64,000 bases of DNA, from NCBI GenBank assembly GCA_947624485.1, contig CANQKM010000003.1, forward strand, positions 124,001-188,000. The letters are read 5' to 3'. The DNA comes from an uncultured Clostridia bacterium. Its GTDB lineage: Bacteria > Bacillota > Clostridia > UBA1381. Of this stretch, positions 1 to 7,930 are shown in pieces (the first letter of the stretch is position 1; every line of letters starts with the position of its first letter). The notes beneath the pieces are model-generated. The model made no database searches. It saw nothing but the letters and a program-made list of their open reading frames with translations, and was not told where the DNA came from. The translations under genes and the position numbers were made by a program.

Positions 1-1140
1 GTTTACCGCGCACTTTTCAAGCACGCGTATATCCTTCCTCACCTCGTCAACCGGTATACCGATAAGCCGCTCGACATTCGGACTTATGTAGTCAACGCTG
101 TAATCGGCGGCGTCGAGCATGATGAATATATCGTCAACGCTGTTTGAAAGTACGTCAAACATGCGCTCACGGTAGCGAAGCTCGGTTATGTTTTTCATTG
201 ACTGATTTTGTCCGCGTATGAGTATGAACGCAATTGCCGCCGCACCGACGAGCAGGAATATTATGCTTAAGACGTTCATCGTCGTTTTCTGCACCGACAA
301 AAATCCTGCGCTTACCACGCTCTGCGGCACGACGCTCAAAAGCATATAGTCTTGGTAACCCACGGGCTGGTACAGTATGCAGTGGCTCACGCCGCCGATG
401 CCGCACTGCGTAAGTCCCGCCTCGCCTTTTTCCCAGTCGCTGCTTATTTTGTTAAAGCCGTCCTCGTCCAAATCGGACGCGGCTTTAAGATACGTGAGAT
501 AATTTCCGAAAACGCTGCCGCCCTTTTGAGCGGATATGAGTATGGCGCCGTCCTTGTGTACGACAAAGCACGCCGCCTCGCCCGAAAACGCGTCGACATT
601 GAGCGACTCTGCAAGATCCTCATTCGTGTAGCTCACGGCTATCGCGTCGTAGGCAAAGCCGTTGTACTTGCCGCCGCGCGAATGTATGACAAAAAGAGTA
701 GCGTCCCTTCCGTCGGGCAGCTTGCCGTTCGCTATTACAGGCTCGTCGGGAGCGGCAAGACCGTTCCAGGTGTCGTCCGTTGTAAAGTCGTCCGAAGCAC
801 CGCCGACCGTCATGCAGGATTTGTCAGTCGACGACAGGAAATAAAATTCCGAGAACTTCCAATATTTACGATTTTCGTTTATGCGATCCGATACCGCCGC
901 GCCGTCACCCTCGTAGGCGGAGATATAGTCGTCCAAGCTTTTAAGCAGTCCGCGGTTACGCTCGGCAAACATGCCGAACGAGCGGTTTACCTGACTGTAT
1001 ATCTCCTCCAGGTGGTCGGTGCTGTCGTTGTAAATGCGGCGCGAAATGTAATTGAAATATACCGCGCCTATCACAACGACGGCTATGCCGACGGCGCACA
1101 TCAGAACCGGCAGAAAAATTTTATCAAACCGTTTTTTCAT
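1..1140 (-). CDS. Membrane sensor protein with PAS domain, 5' part (cut by window edge)
   Basis: An open frame with no stop runs off the left edge; 380 codons are visible. The protein starts MKKRFDKIF, has a transmembrane helix at about residues 9-30, an extracytoplasmic region of about 255 residues, a second helix at about 287-310, and then a PAS domain beginning near residue 323 (IFIMLDAADYSVDYISPNVE). This is the N-terminal layout of a transmembrane sensor histidine kinase or diguanylate cyclase. The output domain lies outside the window, so the signalling type cannot be decided. The start follows a GGAGA ribosome site and a good promoter at 1183-1211. The extracellular domain suggests recognition of an external ligand, which I cannot identify. 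Confidence 0.8.
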   Translation of the reverse strand, partial: MKKRFDKIFLPVLMCAVGIAVVVIGAVYFNYISRRIYNDSTDHLEEIYSQVNRSFGMFAERNRGLLKSLDDYISAYEGDGAAVSDRINENRKYWKFSEFYFLSSTDKSCMTVGGASDDFTTDDTWNGLAAPDEPVIANGKLPDGRDATLFVIHSRGGKYNGFAYDAIAVSYTNEDLAESLNVDAFSGEAACFVVHKDGAILISAQKGGSVFGNYLTYLKAASDLDEDGFNKISSDWEKGEAGLTQCGIGGVSHCILYQPVGYQDYMLLSVVPQSVVSAGFLSVQKTTMNVLSIIFLLVGAAAIAFILIRGQNQSMKNITELRYRERMFDVLSNSVDDIFIMLDAADYSVDYISPNVERLIGIPVDEVRKDIRVLEKCAVN

Positions 1141-1182
1141 AACATTCTCCAATGCTTTTTACGTGTATAATCTACCTATTTT

Positions 1183-1211
1183 ATTCTATCATACGCACCG
1201 TGAAAAGTCAA
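1183..1211 (-). promoter_or_regulatory. Sigma-A type promoter for the PAS sensor gene
   Basis: On the minus strand TTGACT (1206-1211) and TAGAAT (1183-1188) are separated by 17 bases, about 45 bases ahead of the sensor start codon. Confidence 0.55.
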
Positions 1212-1231
1212 TCGGGATAAAAAGCGCATGC

Positions 1232-1260
1232 AAAAAGGACGCGGATATTCCGCGCCCGTT
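1232..1260 (-). terminator. Terminator after the secreted RCC1-like gene
   Basis: On the minus strand a GC-rich hairpin (GGGCGCGGA / TCCGCGTCC with an ATA loop) is followed by a T run, directly downstream of the stop codon at 1271. Confidence 0.7.
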
Positions 1261-1270
1261 TAAGCCTTAT

Positions 1271-3100
1271 TTATTCGCCGGCCTTGTACGATACCTCTCT
1301 GTATACTTTGTCGCACATTGTAAAATCGGGTATGCTTCCGTCAATTTGCCTGTCGGAAAACCGGCGCGTCCTGCCGCGGTACCAAAGCGTGCCGTCCGTT
1401 TTTATAATATAGAGCGCGCCGTCGTATATGTAATCGCGCACATCCTCAGCGACCTTCTTCGGCGTTAAAACGTTGCCGCCGCCGTTTTTGTCGATAACTC
1501 CCGCGTTATTCGCGCCCCACGCGTACAAGTCGCCGTTTTCTTTAAGCGCAAGCACGACCTCGGAGCCGACGCTGCACGAAACAAAGCCGTCTCCCATTTT
1601 AACCCCCGCGTCGTGCATGAATTTGCTGTAATCAATGCCGTTGTCTCGCGTCTCGATAACGCCCTTCTCGCCGTTATAGCTTGTGCCGAGTACGTACACC
1701 GAGCCGTCGTTTTTGATGTACGCCATCGTCAGACCGTTATTGCTCGACACGTAGGAAACATCTTCAGCGCACTTTACCGGCGCGGACAGATCCTCGCCGT
1801 CGATCCAGCCGTAACCGAGCGTCTGCTGGGAATTTGAGCGGTAAACCCACGCGCTGCCGTCGTTTTTGAGGTATATCACGTAGCTTTCGCCGTCGAACAT
1901 TTTAACGTCGGTGTCAACAACGCGCGGCGCGTTTCCGTCGTGCATATCCTCGTAAAGCGTGCCGTTTTCTATGTACTTGTCGCTGTCCGTGTCGGGATTT
2001 GAAACAGCCACCGCATGAACGTAATCGCCGCCGTAGGGGAGAGTGTACGCCGTACCGTCCTCTGTTAAGACATTCGCGCCGTAATCGCCCGTAAACCGGT
2101 CAAACTTCGGCAGACCGTCCTCCGGCGCGATATTGTAATCGCCGTCGGTAACGGTCGTATATTCGTATATGTCGGTGTTTTTGATGCCGTAGAGATAGCC
2201 GTCGTCCGTCTGCGCGCGGCACTCCGTTCCCGTTGCGCGCTCCGCGCTGTCGGAGTACATTTTGTCGTAGTCCAGCGTGGATATGCAGCAGTAAAGGGTG
2301 TCGGGGTTCATGTGGTAATCGCTGTACGAAACACTGTAATTCACCTTCGTGTTGCCCGCGCCGCGGTCGATGTACGTTCCGAGACTGCTTCCGCGTATGA
2401 CCTCGTATGTACCGTCGGTGCGGTAAATGCCGTCCTTTTCACCGGCTGTGAAATGCGCGGTCGTAACGATATTATTCACTCTGTCCCCGTCCGCGCTTTT
2501 GTCGGTCACAACGCCGATACCGTCGGGCTTGCCGTCCTTCACCTGACCGTGATACGTCACGCCGTCGGAAAGCGTTAAATCCGTCATACCCTCCGCGCCG
2601 CTTAGCTCGTCGTCGAGACGCTTCGATATAACGTCGATACACGCGAGCCGCTTACCGTCGTCGTAGCTTACGTACGCGACGCTTTCAAGGTCGCGGAACT
2701 TTACGAGCGTTTCGCCGTCGATGTTGCAGGCGTGGATCTCCAAGCCGTTCACGTATGTTTTTATGTCTGTGGAATATACGTCGTATAATTTCTGATTAAA
2801 CGGTATATCCGATTTTTTCGTGTTTATTTCCCCGGCGGACGGTATCGTTCTCGCCGCGTTGTCGTCGGGCGTTATTTTAAGCGTGCGCGCGCCCTCGTCC
2901 CACGCCACGTCAAAGCCGTAGACGCGCAGATCCTCGGCTTTTATGTATGTGCTGTCGGATATGTTGTACGATTTTATCGGGCAGCCGTCTATCAGCGCGC
3001 CGATGTCGGTCGTGTACACCGCGCCGATTATTTCCGCATGCGCCGCTATGCCGCCGAACACGCACATTGCAATTGCGGCGGTGATAAGCAGTTTTTTCAT
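1271..3100 (-). CDS. Secreted protein with stalk-like, MORN-like and RCC1-like repeats
   Basis: A 609-residue protein with a clear signal peptide (residues 1-22, ending AAHA). Residues 25-160 hold two units resembling the copper amine oxidase N-terminal (stalk) domain common in secreted Clostridia proteins, with the pattern IKAEDLRVYGFDVAWDEG. Residues about 175-240 resemble a MORN repeat (DGVTYHGQVKDGKPDGIG). The C-terminal 250 residues contain RCC1-like units (LKENGDLYAWGANNAG, IKNDGSVYVLGTSYNGEKG), which usually fold into a beta-propeller. No catalytic motif is seen, so a binding or structural role outside the cell is inferred. The ribosome site AGAGAGGTG precedes the start. It is transcribed alone and ends in a terminator. 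Confidence 0.75.
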   Translation of the reverse strand: MKKLLITAAIAMCVFGGIAAHAEIIGAVYTTDIGALIDGCPIKSYNISDSTYIKAEDLRVYGFDVAWDEGARTLKITPDDNAARTIPSAGEINTKKSDIPFNQKLYDVYSTDIKTYVNGLEIHACNIDGETLVKFRDLESVAYVSYDDGKRLACIDVISKRLDDELSGAEGMTDLTLSDGVTYHGQVKDGKPDGIGVVTDKSADGDRVNNIVTTAHFTAGEKDGIYRTDGTYEVIRGSSLGTYIDRGAGNTKVNYSVSYSDYHMNPDTLYCCISTLDYDKMYSDSAERATGTECRAQTDDGYLYGIKNTDIYEYTTVTDGDYNIAPEDGLPKFDRFTGDYGANVLTEDGTAYTLPYGGDYVHAVAVSNPDTDSDKYIENGTLYEDMHDGNAPRVVDTDVKMFDGESYVIYLKNDGSAWVYRSNSQQTLGYGWIDGEDLSAPVKCAEDVSYVSSNNGLTMAYIKNDGSVYVLGTSYNGEKGVIETRDNGIDYSKFMHDAGVKMGDGFVSCSVGSEVVLALKENGDLYAWGANNAGVIDKNGGGNVLTPKKVAEDVRDYIYDGALYIIKTDGTLWYRGRTRRFSDRQIDGSIPDFTMCDKVYREVSYKAGE

Positions 3101-3230
3101 TGTTATGCACCTCTCTAAAGTTATAATGCGTTATAGTTATTGTAACATATATCGATGCATTTGTAAATATGTTTTTATAATTTGCGGACACCCATACGAA
3201 AGCCTCCCCGCCGTATTTTATATATTTTTG

Positions 3231-3259
3231 TTGTAATTTTACTTTTTTTATGATAAGAT
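3231..3259 (+). promoter_or_regulatory. Promoter for the DUF5662-cls-nadE operon
   Basis: TTGTAA (3231-3236), 17 bases, TAAGAT (3254-3259), about 37 bases ahead of the ATG at 3297. Confidence 0.5.
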
Positions 3260-3296
3260 ATATACTGACGTAGAATTTTTTTGAGAGGCAAGGCTT

Positions 3297-3818
3297 ATGC
3301 TGCACATTATAAAACATTTCCGCACGATAACGCGCCACAGGCACAAGGTAATATACCACTGCATGAAATGCGGTATATTCTGGCAAGGACTTCGGCACGA
3401 TTTATCGAAATACTCGCCCACGGAATTTCTGCCGGGCGCGCGGTTCTACCTCGGCGACAGAAGTCCGACGGAGGCGGAGCGGCGCGAGTACGGCTACTCC
3501 ATGGCGTGGATACACCACAAGGGACGCAACAAGCACCATTTTGAATACTGGACGGACTACAACAACGCGACGCACCGCATGGAAGCCGTTGAAATGCCGC
3601 TTCGGTACGTTAAAGAAATGTTCTGCGACCGCGTCGCGGCGGGCAAAATATATCAGGGTGACAAGTACACCGACCACAACCCGATAGACTACTTTGAAAA
3701 GGGCAACGCGAAAAATCTCATGCACCCGAAAACAGCCGCTTTATTGGAAAGCTGGCTGCGTATGCTTCTTGACGAGGGCGAGGAAAAAACCTTCGCGTAC
3801 ATAAAATCACTTAAGTAA
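3297..3818 (+). CDS. DUF5662 family protein
   Basis: A 173-residue soluble protein with many conserved His, Asp and Trp residues, including GIFWQGLRHDLSKYSP near the N-terminus and WIHHKGRNKHHFEYW in the middle. The pattern matches the DUF5662 family seen in Firmicutes and their phages; its function is not established. The His/Asp-rich pattern could bind a metal, which is inference. It is the first gene of a tight set: cls starts 15 bases after its stop and nadE 15 bases after cls. The ribosome site is weak (GAGAGGCAAGG). Confidence 0.75.
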   Translation: MLHIIKHFRTITRHRHKVIYHCMKCGIFWQGLRHDLSKYSPTEFLPGARFYLGDRSPTEAERREYGYSMAWIHHKGRNKHHFEYWTDYNNATHRMEAVEMPLRYVKEMFCDRVAAGKIYQGDKYTDHNPIDYFEKGNAKNLMHPKTAALLESWLRMLLDEGEEKTFAYIKSLK

Positions 3819-3833
3819 AGGATATAAAAGCAA

Positions 3834-5372
3834 ATGAAAAAGCTTAACCGACTTCTTTATTCAAACAAGCTGTTCGCGCTTATTATGCTGCTGCTCCAGG
3901 TCACGGCTTTTGTTTTCATGTATATATGGATTTCGGATTACTCAAACGTCCTCATCGGCTTCACGACCGTTTTCAGCGCGGTACTCATTATTATTGAGGT
4001 AAACCGCGAAAGCGAGCCGACGTTTCAAATGACATGGGTGATGCTTATCGCGATTTTCCCGGTGTTCGGCGGACTTTTTTACCTGTTTATGCGGATGCGC
4101 ACGGTTGCGTGGAACATCAAGGACGACTACGACAATATTCACGAGGCCAATATGCTGTACCTCGAAAAGGATCCGGAGCTTGAAAAGCGTCTCGATACCA
4201 TGGACAGGCGCGAAAGCGACTTCGTGAGGTATCTCGAAAAGTACGGCGGTTCGCCCGCGTACGAGGAAACGACAGTTCAGTATTTCCCGTCCGGCAGACG
4301 GATGTTTGATGATATGAAGCGCGAGCTTATGCGTGCGGAAAAGTTTATATTTATGGAGTTTTTCATCATAAACACCACGAGCCGTATGTGGTCGGAAATA
4401 CTCGAAATACTCCGCGCAAAAGCCAAACAGGGCGTTGAGGTGAGGGTTCTTTACGACGCTATGGGCTGCATCACCACCATGCCGCGCCACTATGACGAAT
4501 ACCTCGGACGGCTCGGCATAAAAGCGCGCATATTCTCGCCGATCGTGCCTCTTATCTCCACGCACCAGAATAACCGCGACCACCGCAAAATACTCGTCGT
4601 GGACGGCGAGTGCGCGTTTTCGGGCGGTATAAATATCGCGGACGAATATATAGGCGAAAAAATGCGATTCGGTCATTGGAAGGACGCGGGCTTTATGATG
4701 CGCGGCAAGGGCGTGGCGGGCTTTACCTCGATGTTCCTCGACATGTGGAACGTAAACAGCGAAAAAATCGAGGACGGCGGCAGGTACATTCTTTCCTCGT
4801 CGGGCGTTGAAACGGAGCATGACGGCTTTGTAGTGCCGTTCTCGGACGCGCCGTTCTCCGACGATATGCAGATAGGCAAGCGCGCGTACCTGCACAACCT
4901 TGAAAGCGCGACGGATTACGTGTATATAATGACGCCGTATCTCGTTATTGACAATGAGATGTACGAGAGCATGAAGTACGCGGCGCAGAGGGGTGTGGAC
5001 GTTAAAATAATAATGCCGCATATTCCCGACAAGGCGTACGCGCTGTATCTGGCGCGGACGTATTACAAGGAGCTTTTGAGGGCGGGTATAGAAATTTACG
5101 AGTACACGCCCGGCTTTGTCCACTCAAAAATATCGGTAAGCGACGGACGGCGCGCGATAGTCGGCACGATCAACCACGACTACCGCAGCCTGTATCTGCA
5201 TTACGAGTGCGCGGCATACATGATGGACTTGCCCGCGATTATGGACGTTGAGCGCGACTTTAAGGACACGCTCGAAAAGTGTCAGAAAATAACCGTGGAG
5301 GATATAAAGAAATTCAAAATAATAACGCGGCTTATAGGTCACATTACGCGCCTTGTCGCGCCGCTGATTTAA
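3834..5372 (+). CDS. cls: Cardiolipin synthase
   Basis: A 512-residue membrane enzyme that joins two phosphatidylglycerol molecules into cardiolipin and glycerol. Two N-terminal membrane helices lie at about residues 10-65. Two phospholipase D motifs (HxKxxxxD) are intact: H250, K252, D257 in HRKILVVDGECAFSGG, and H430, K432, D437 in HSKISVSDGRRAIVGT. Length and layout are normal for bacterial Cls. It sits between the DUF5662 gene and nadE with 15-base gaps, so the three are probably co-transcribed, although no functional link between cls and nadE is known to me. Confidence 0.93.
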   Translation: MKKLNRLLYSNKLFALIMLLLQVTAFVFMYIWISDYSNVLIGFTTVFSAVLIIIEVNRESEPTFQMTWVMLIAIFPVFGGLFYLFMRMRTVAWNIKDDYDNIHEANMLYLEKDPELEKRLDTMDRRESDFVRYLEKYGGSPAYEETTVQYFPSGRRMFDDMKRELMRAEKFIFMEFFIINTTSRMWSEILEILRAKAKQGVEVRVLYDAMGCITTMPRHYDEYLGRLGIKARIFSPIVPLISTHQNNRDHRKILVVDGECAFSGGINIADEYIGEKMRFGHWKDAGFMMRGKGVAGFTSMFLDMWNVNSEKIEDGGRYILSSSGVETEHDGFVVPFSDAPFSDDMQIGKRAYLHNLESATDYVYIMTPYLVIDNEMYESMKYAAQRGVDVKIIMPHIPDKAYALYLARTYYKELLRAGIEIYEYTPGFVHSKISVSDGRRAIVGTINHDYRSLYLHYECAAYMMDLPAIMDVERDFKDTLEKCQKITVEDIKKFKIITRLIGHITRLVAPLI

Positions 5373-5387
5373 ACGGAGGTAACTAAA

Positions 5388-6119
5388 ATGACTGACTGGG
5401 AAAAGGTAAAAAACGACTGCGTGGAATGGGTGCGCGGATTTTTTGAGGAGAACGGCAGGGGCTGCAGCGCCGTTGTCGGAATATCGGGCGGCAAGGACAG
5501 CTCGGTAACGGCGGCGCTGTGCGCCGAGGCGCTCGGCAAGGACAGGGTTATAGGCGTGCTTATGCCGTGCGGCGAGCAAAAGGATATCGACGCGGCGTAC
5601 ACGCTCGTGAACCACCTCGGAATAAAGCATTACGTGGTCAATATAAAGGACGCGGTCGACGGCTTGCTCGGCAGTATGCCGGAGGATATGGAAATTTCAA
5701 ACCAGACGCGCGTTAACCTGCCCGCGAGAATAAGAATGGCGACGCTTTACGCCGTTTCGCAGAGCAATAACGGCAGAGTCGCGAACACGTGCAACCTCTC
5801 CGAGGACTGGGTAGGCTACTCCACGCGCTACGGCGACGCGGCGGGTGATTTTTCGCCGCTTGCGCATCTCACCGTCACGGAGGTTAGGACGATAGGCAAT
5901 ATTCTCGGTCTGCCGTCGTCGCTCGTGAATAAGGTTCCCACCGACGGTCTGAGCGGTAAAACCGACGAGGACAATCTCGGCTTCACATACGCGGAGCTTG
6001 ACAGGTATATCCGCACCGGCGAAATCGACGACGCTGATAAAAAGGCGCTGATCGACACGAAGCATAAAAATAATCTGTTTAAGCTTCAGCTTATGCCGAG
6101 CTTTGAACCGGAACTGTAA
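5388..6119 (+). CDS. nadE: NH3-dependent NAD+ synthetase
   Basis: A 243-residue enzyme catalysing the last step of NAD+ synthesis, amidation of deamido-NAD+ with ATP. The PP-loop SGGKDSS is at residues 33-39. The length matches the ammonia-dependent class that lacks a glutaminase domain, so nitrogen must come from free ammonia. The ribosome site GGAGGTAAC is close to the start. The gene is followed at once by a terminator hairpin. Confidence 0.93.
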   Translation: MTDWEKVKNDCVEWVRGFFEENGRGCSAVVGISGGKDSSVTAALCAEALGKDRVIGVLMPCGEQKDIDAAYTLVNHLGIKHYVVNIKDAVDGLLGSMPEDMEISNQTRVNLPARIRMATLYAVSQSNNGRVANTCNLSEDWVGYSTRYGDAAGDFSPLAHLTVTEVRTIGNILGLPSSLVNKVPTDGLSGKTDEDNLGFTYAELDRYIRTGEIDDADKKALIDTKHKNNLFKLQLMPSFEPEL

Positions 6120-6144
6120 AAAGACGCGCAAGCGTCTTTTTTTT
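6118..6144 (+). terminator. Terminator after nadE
   Basis: AAAGACGC-GCAA-GCGTCTTT hairpin followed by a T run, overlapping the nadE stop codon. Confidence 0.8.
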
Positions 6145-6167
6145 ATGTTTTGTGTAAACTTATAAAA

Positions 6168-6293
6168 GCCTTCCCCTTGAGGGGAAGGGGGACCGCGAAG
6201 CGGTGGATGAGGTGTATCACGCAAAGTGTGACAGACGTGTTTTACACCTCATCAGTCACACTACGTGTGACAGCTTCCCCTCAAGGGGAAGCC
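6168..6293. repeat. Palindromic repeat element, locus R1 (family D)
   Basis: A 126-base element whose ends are themselves palindromes: CTTCCCCTTGAGGGGAAG-type arms at both ends, with inner inverted segments (ACGCAAAGTGTGACAG and GTCACACTACGTGTGACAG; GGATGAGGTG and CACCTCATC). It has no coding capacity. The arms are close relatives of family A at 23012, 47132, 55800 and 57920. Non-autonomous miniature element is the likely nature. Confidence 0.75.
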
Positions 6294-6319
6294 TAACACC
6301 GCGCGCTCATAAATTTTTC

Positions 6320-6348
6320 TTGTAATTTCCGCGCGATTATGATATACT
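6320..6348 (+). promoter_or_regulatory. Promoter of the orphan structured RNA
   Basis: TTGTAA (6320-6325), exactly 17 bases, TATACT (6343-6348). The predicted start of transcription at about 6355 coincides with the first base of a long stem. Confidence 0.65.
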
Positions 6349-6354
6349 GATTAT

Positions 6355-6546
6355 GCTACATACTATACTTACAATAGAGTACACATATCCAATTTTGAAA
6401 GGGGTACGCTATACCGGTAAAAGCGTACACCCTGACTGTCAAGCCCTTTCAAAATGTGGTGTAAGTAAGTGTGTAGCAACCTTAAAGTCAGAGTTTGCGT
6501 TTTTCGGTGCGCAGCCTCTGCATTAAGGGAGCTGCGCACTTTTTTT
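6355..6546 (+). ncRNA. Orphan structured RNA, about 190 nt, with own promoter and terminator
   Basis: A long closing stem pairs 6355-6373 with 6460-6477. After an asymmetric bulge, a 12-bp stem pairs 6392-6403 with 6444-6455. It encloses a 7-bp hairpin (6404-6410 with 6422-6428) and a single-stranded segment. CTGACT at 6432-6437 is complementary to AGTCAG at 6486-6491, which would make a pseudoknot or a switch. A strong terminator (GTGCGCAGC / GCTGCGCAC, 6507-6539, then Ts) closes the unit. It does not match any riboswitch or housekeeping RNA I can recall. It may be a free small RNA or a leader acting on the stalk-domain gene at 6592. Confidence 0.6.
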
Positions 6547-6591
6547 GTTGTAGGATAGAGCAAAAATACTTATATCAAGGAGGAACATATT

Positions 6592-7305
6592 ATGTTCAGG
6601 GAAAAATTAAAAGGTTTTATCGCGGGCGTATGCGTGACGGCGGTGCTCGCGGGCGCGGCTACGGTATTCGCGCAGATGATTGACGCAACAGTCGGCAATA
6701 TGCACTTCTTTTGGGACGGCGTTGAGCAGACGCTGAGGGACGCGAACGGCGATGTGGTTGAGCCGCTTATTTACAACGGTACAACGTATGTGCCGCTTCG
6801 TCCGATGGCAAACCTTCTCGGCAAAGAGGTAGGTTGGGACGGACAGACAACGACGGTATATATCGGCACGAGAGACGTCGCGGCAACAACGCCTATCGAC
6901 AAGTTTCCGGAAGATTTAATAGACACAAACTTCGTATCTGTCAATACAGGCGAGTATGCGAAGTTTCATTTAAAGGATAAGGTTATCACATGCAGCAATC
7001 TTCTTTTAGATGATGTCAACTACAATACATATATCCTTAACGGCCAATACAGCCGGCTTGTCGGAAAAGCCGTTATGCCTTATACGCGTGTAGGTTCTGA
7101 CGATACCGGTTTTATTGCATTTTACAGCGTAGAAAATGACGGAACAGAGAATGAAATCATGAGATATGATTTAAAGCAAACGGAGGATCCGGTTGACGTT
7201 GATGTAAATCTTAGAGGCGTTGAAAATCTGAAAATAAGCTTGTGGGGCCAAGGCGATTCTAATGTCGCCCTGTACGACGTGAGCTTCCTTTCATCCGCCC
7301 AATAA
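6592..7305 (+). CDS. Secreted stalk-domain protein with NPCBM-like C-terminus
   Basis: A 237-residue protein with a signal peptide (residues 1-27). Residues about 30-85 form a copper amine oxidase-like stalk domain (GTTYVPLRPMANLLGKEVGWD). The C-terminal 120 residues resemble an NPCBM-type carbohydrate-binding fold (LNGQYSRLVGKAVMPY; a later VDVNLRGVENLKISLWGQG). A cell-surface carbohydrate-binding role is inferred from fold similarity only. The ribosome site AAGGAGGAACATATT is strong. The gene lies 45 bases after the terminator of the structured RNA and ends in its own terminator. Confidence 0.7.
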   Translation: MFREKLKGFIAGVCVTAVLAGAATVFAQMIDATVGNMHFFWDGVEQTLRDANGDVVEPLIYNGTTYVPLRPMANLLGKEVGWDGQTTTVYIGTRDVAATTPIDKFPEDLIDTNFVSVNTGEYAKFHLKDKVITCSNLLLDDVNYNTYILNGQYSRLVGKAVMPYTRVGSDDTGFIAFYSVENDGTENEIMRYDLKQTEDPVDVDVNLRGVENLKISLWGQGDSNVALYDVSFLSSAQ

Positions 7306-7328
7306 TGACAACAAATCACATAATTTTC

Positions 7329-7359
7329 AAAAACACGGTTTATTTAAGCCGTGTTTTTT
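7329..7359 (+). terminator. Terminator after the stalk/NPCBM-like gene
   Basis: AAACACGG / CCGTGTTT hairpin followed by a T run. Confidence 0.7.
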
Positions 7360-7386
7360 GATATACTTAAAAAAGAAAAAATTTTT

Positions 7387-7414
7387 TGCAACCTTTTGGG
7401 GTGTTTCTTAGTAT
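7387..7414 (+). promoter_or_regulatory. Putative ECF-type promoter ahead of the sigma factor gene
   Basis: TGCAACC at 7387-7393 resembles -35 elements of several ECF sigma factors (AACC core). It is followed at the expected distance by TTCTTAGTAT (7405-7414). Its place just ahead of an ECF sigma gene suggests autoregulation. The -10 match is weak. Confidence 0.4.
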
Positions 7415-7438
7415 TTATTATGAAGGGAGGGGGATTTA

Positions 7439-7930
7439 ATGACGGATAAAGGGCTATGTACAGGTATGACCGACGAGGAAATAATACGCGCGCATTTTGA
7501 CATGGTTTACCGCCTCGCGCTGTCGCAGACGAAAAATTGCGCGAACGCGGAGGACGTGACGCAGGAGGTTTTCCTCAGATTTGTCGAAAACCGCAGAAAG
7601 CTCACAAGCGCGGAACATATAAAGGCGTGGCTTATACGCGTCACGATAAACTGTTCAAAAAGCGTGTTTATGAATTCATGGTTCAAAAAGACCGTTCCGC
7701 TGACAGAGGAACTGACGTTCGACACCCCCGAAAAGAGCGAGGTATATTACGCCGTGCAGTCCCTTCCTTCAAAATATCGCACGGTGATACACCTGTTCTA
7801 TTACGAGGATATGAGCGTCGAGGAAATCTCGCGGTGTCTTTCCATGAACCCGTCAACCGTTAAATCCCGCCTCTTCAGGGGCAGAGAGATGCTCCGAAAC
7901 GAGCTGAAAGGAGGTTATGACTTTGTTTAG
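7439..7930 (+). CDS. RNA polymerase sigma factor, ECF type
   Basis: A 163-residue sigma-70 family protein with only regions 2 and 4, the ECF layout. Region 2 spans about residues 12-80 (DMVYRLALSQTKN, DVTQEVFLRFVEN). Region 4 spans about 105-155 (LPSKYRTVIHLFYYEDMSVEEISRCL, with the DNA-reading helix MNPSTVKSRLFRGREML). It redirects RNA polymerase to a specific regulon. It overlaps the next gene by 14 bases, and that gene encodes a one-pass membrane protein typical of an anti-sigma factor, so the two are probably a signalling pair. Confidence 0.9.
   Translation: MTDKGLCTGMTDEEIIRAHFDMVYRLALSQTKNCANAEDVTQEVFLRFVENRRKLTSAEHIKAWLIRVTINCSKSVFMNSWFKKTVPLTEELTFDTPEKSEVYYAVQSLPSKYRTVIHLFYYEDMSVEEISRCLSMNPSTVKSRLFRGREMLRNELKGGYDFV

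Noticed and set aside
3281..3544. 87-codon frame overlapping the start of the DUF5662 gene
   Set aside because: The DUF5662 frame in the same place has family motifs and fits the downstream operon; this frame is its shadow.
3942..5123. Long minus-strand open frame (393 codons) opposite cls
   Set aside because: It mirrors the cls codons, has no recognisable domain, is rich in Arg/His/Val in the way antisense frames of GC-biased genes are, and has no promoter or ribosome site.
6355..6546. 6S RNA
   Set aside because: Length and end pairing are similar, but the internal bulge is strongly asymmetric (about 18 against 4 bases), the closing stem ends 70 bases before the transcript end, and a pseudoknot pairing is present, unlike 6S RNA.
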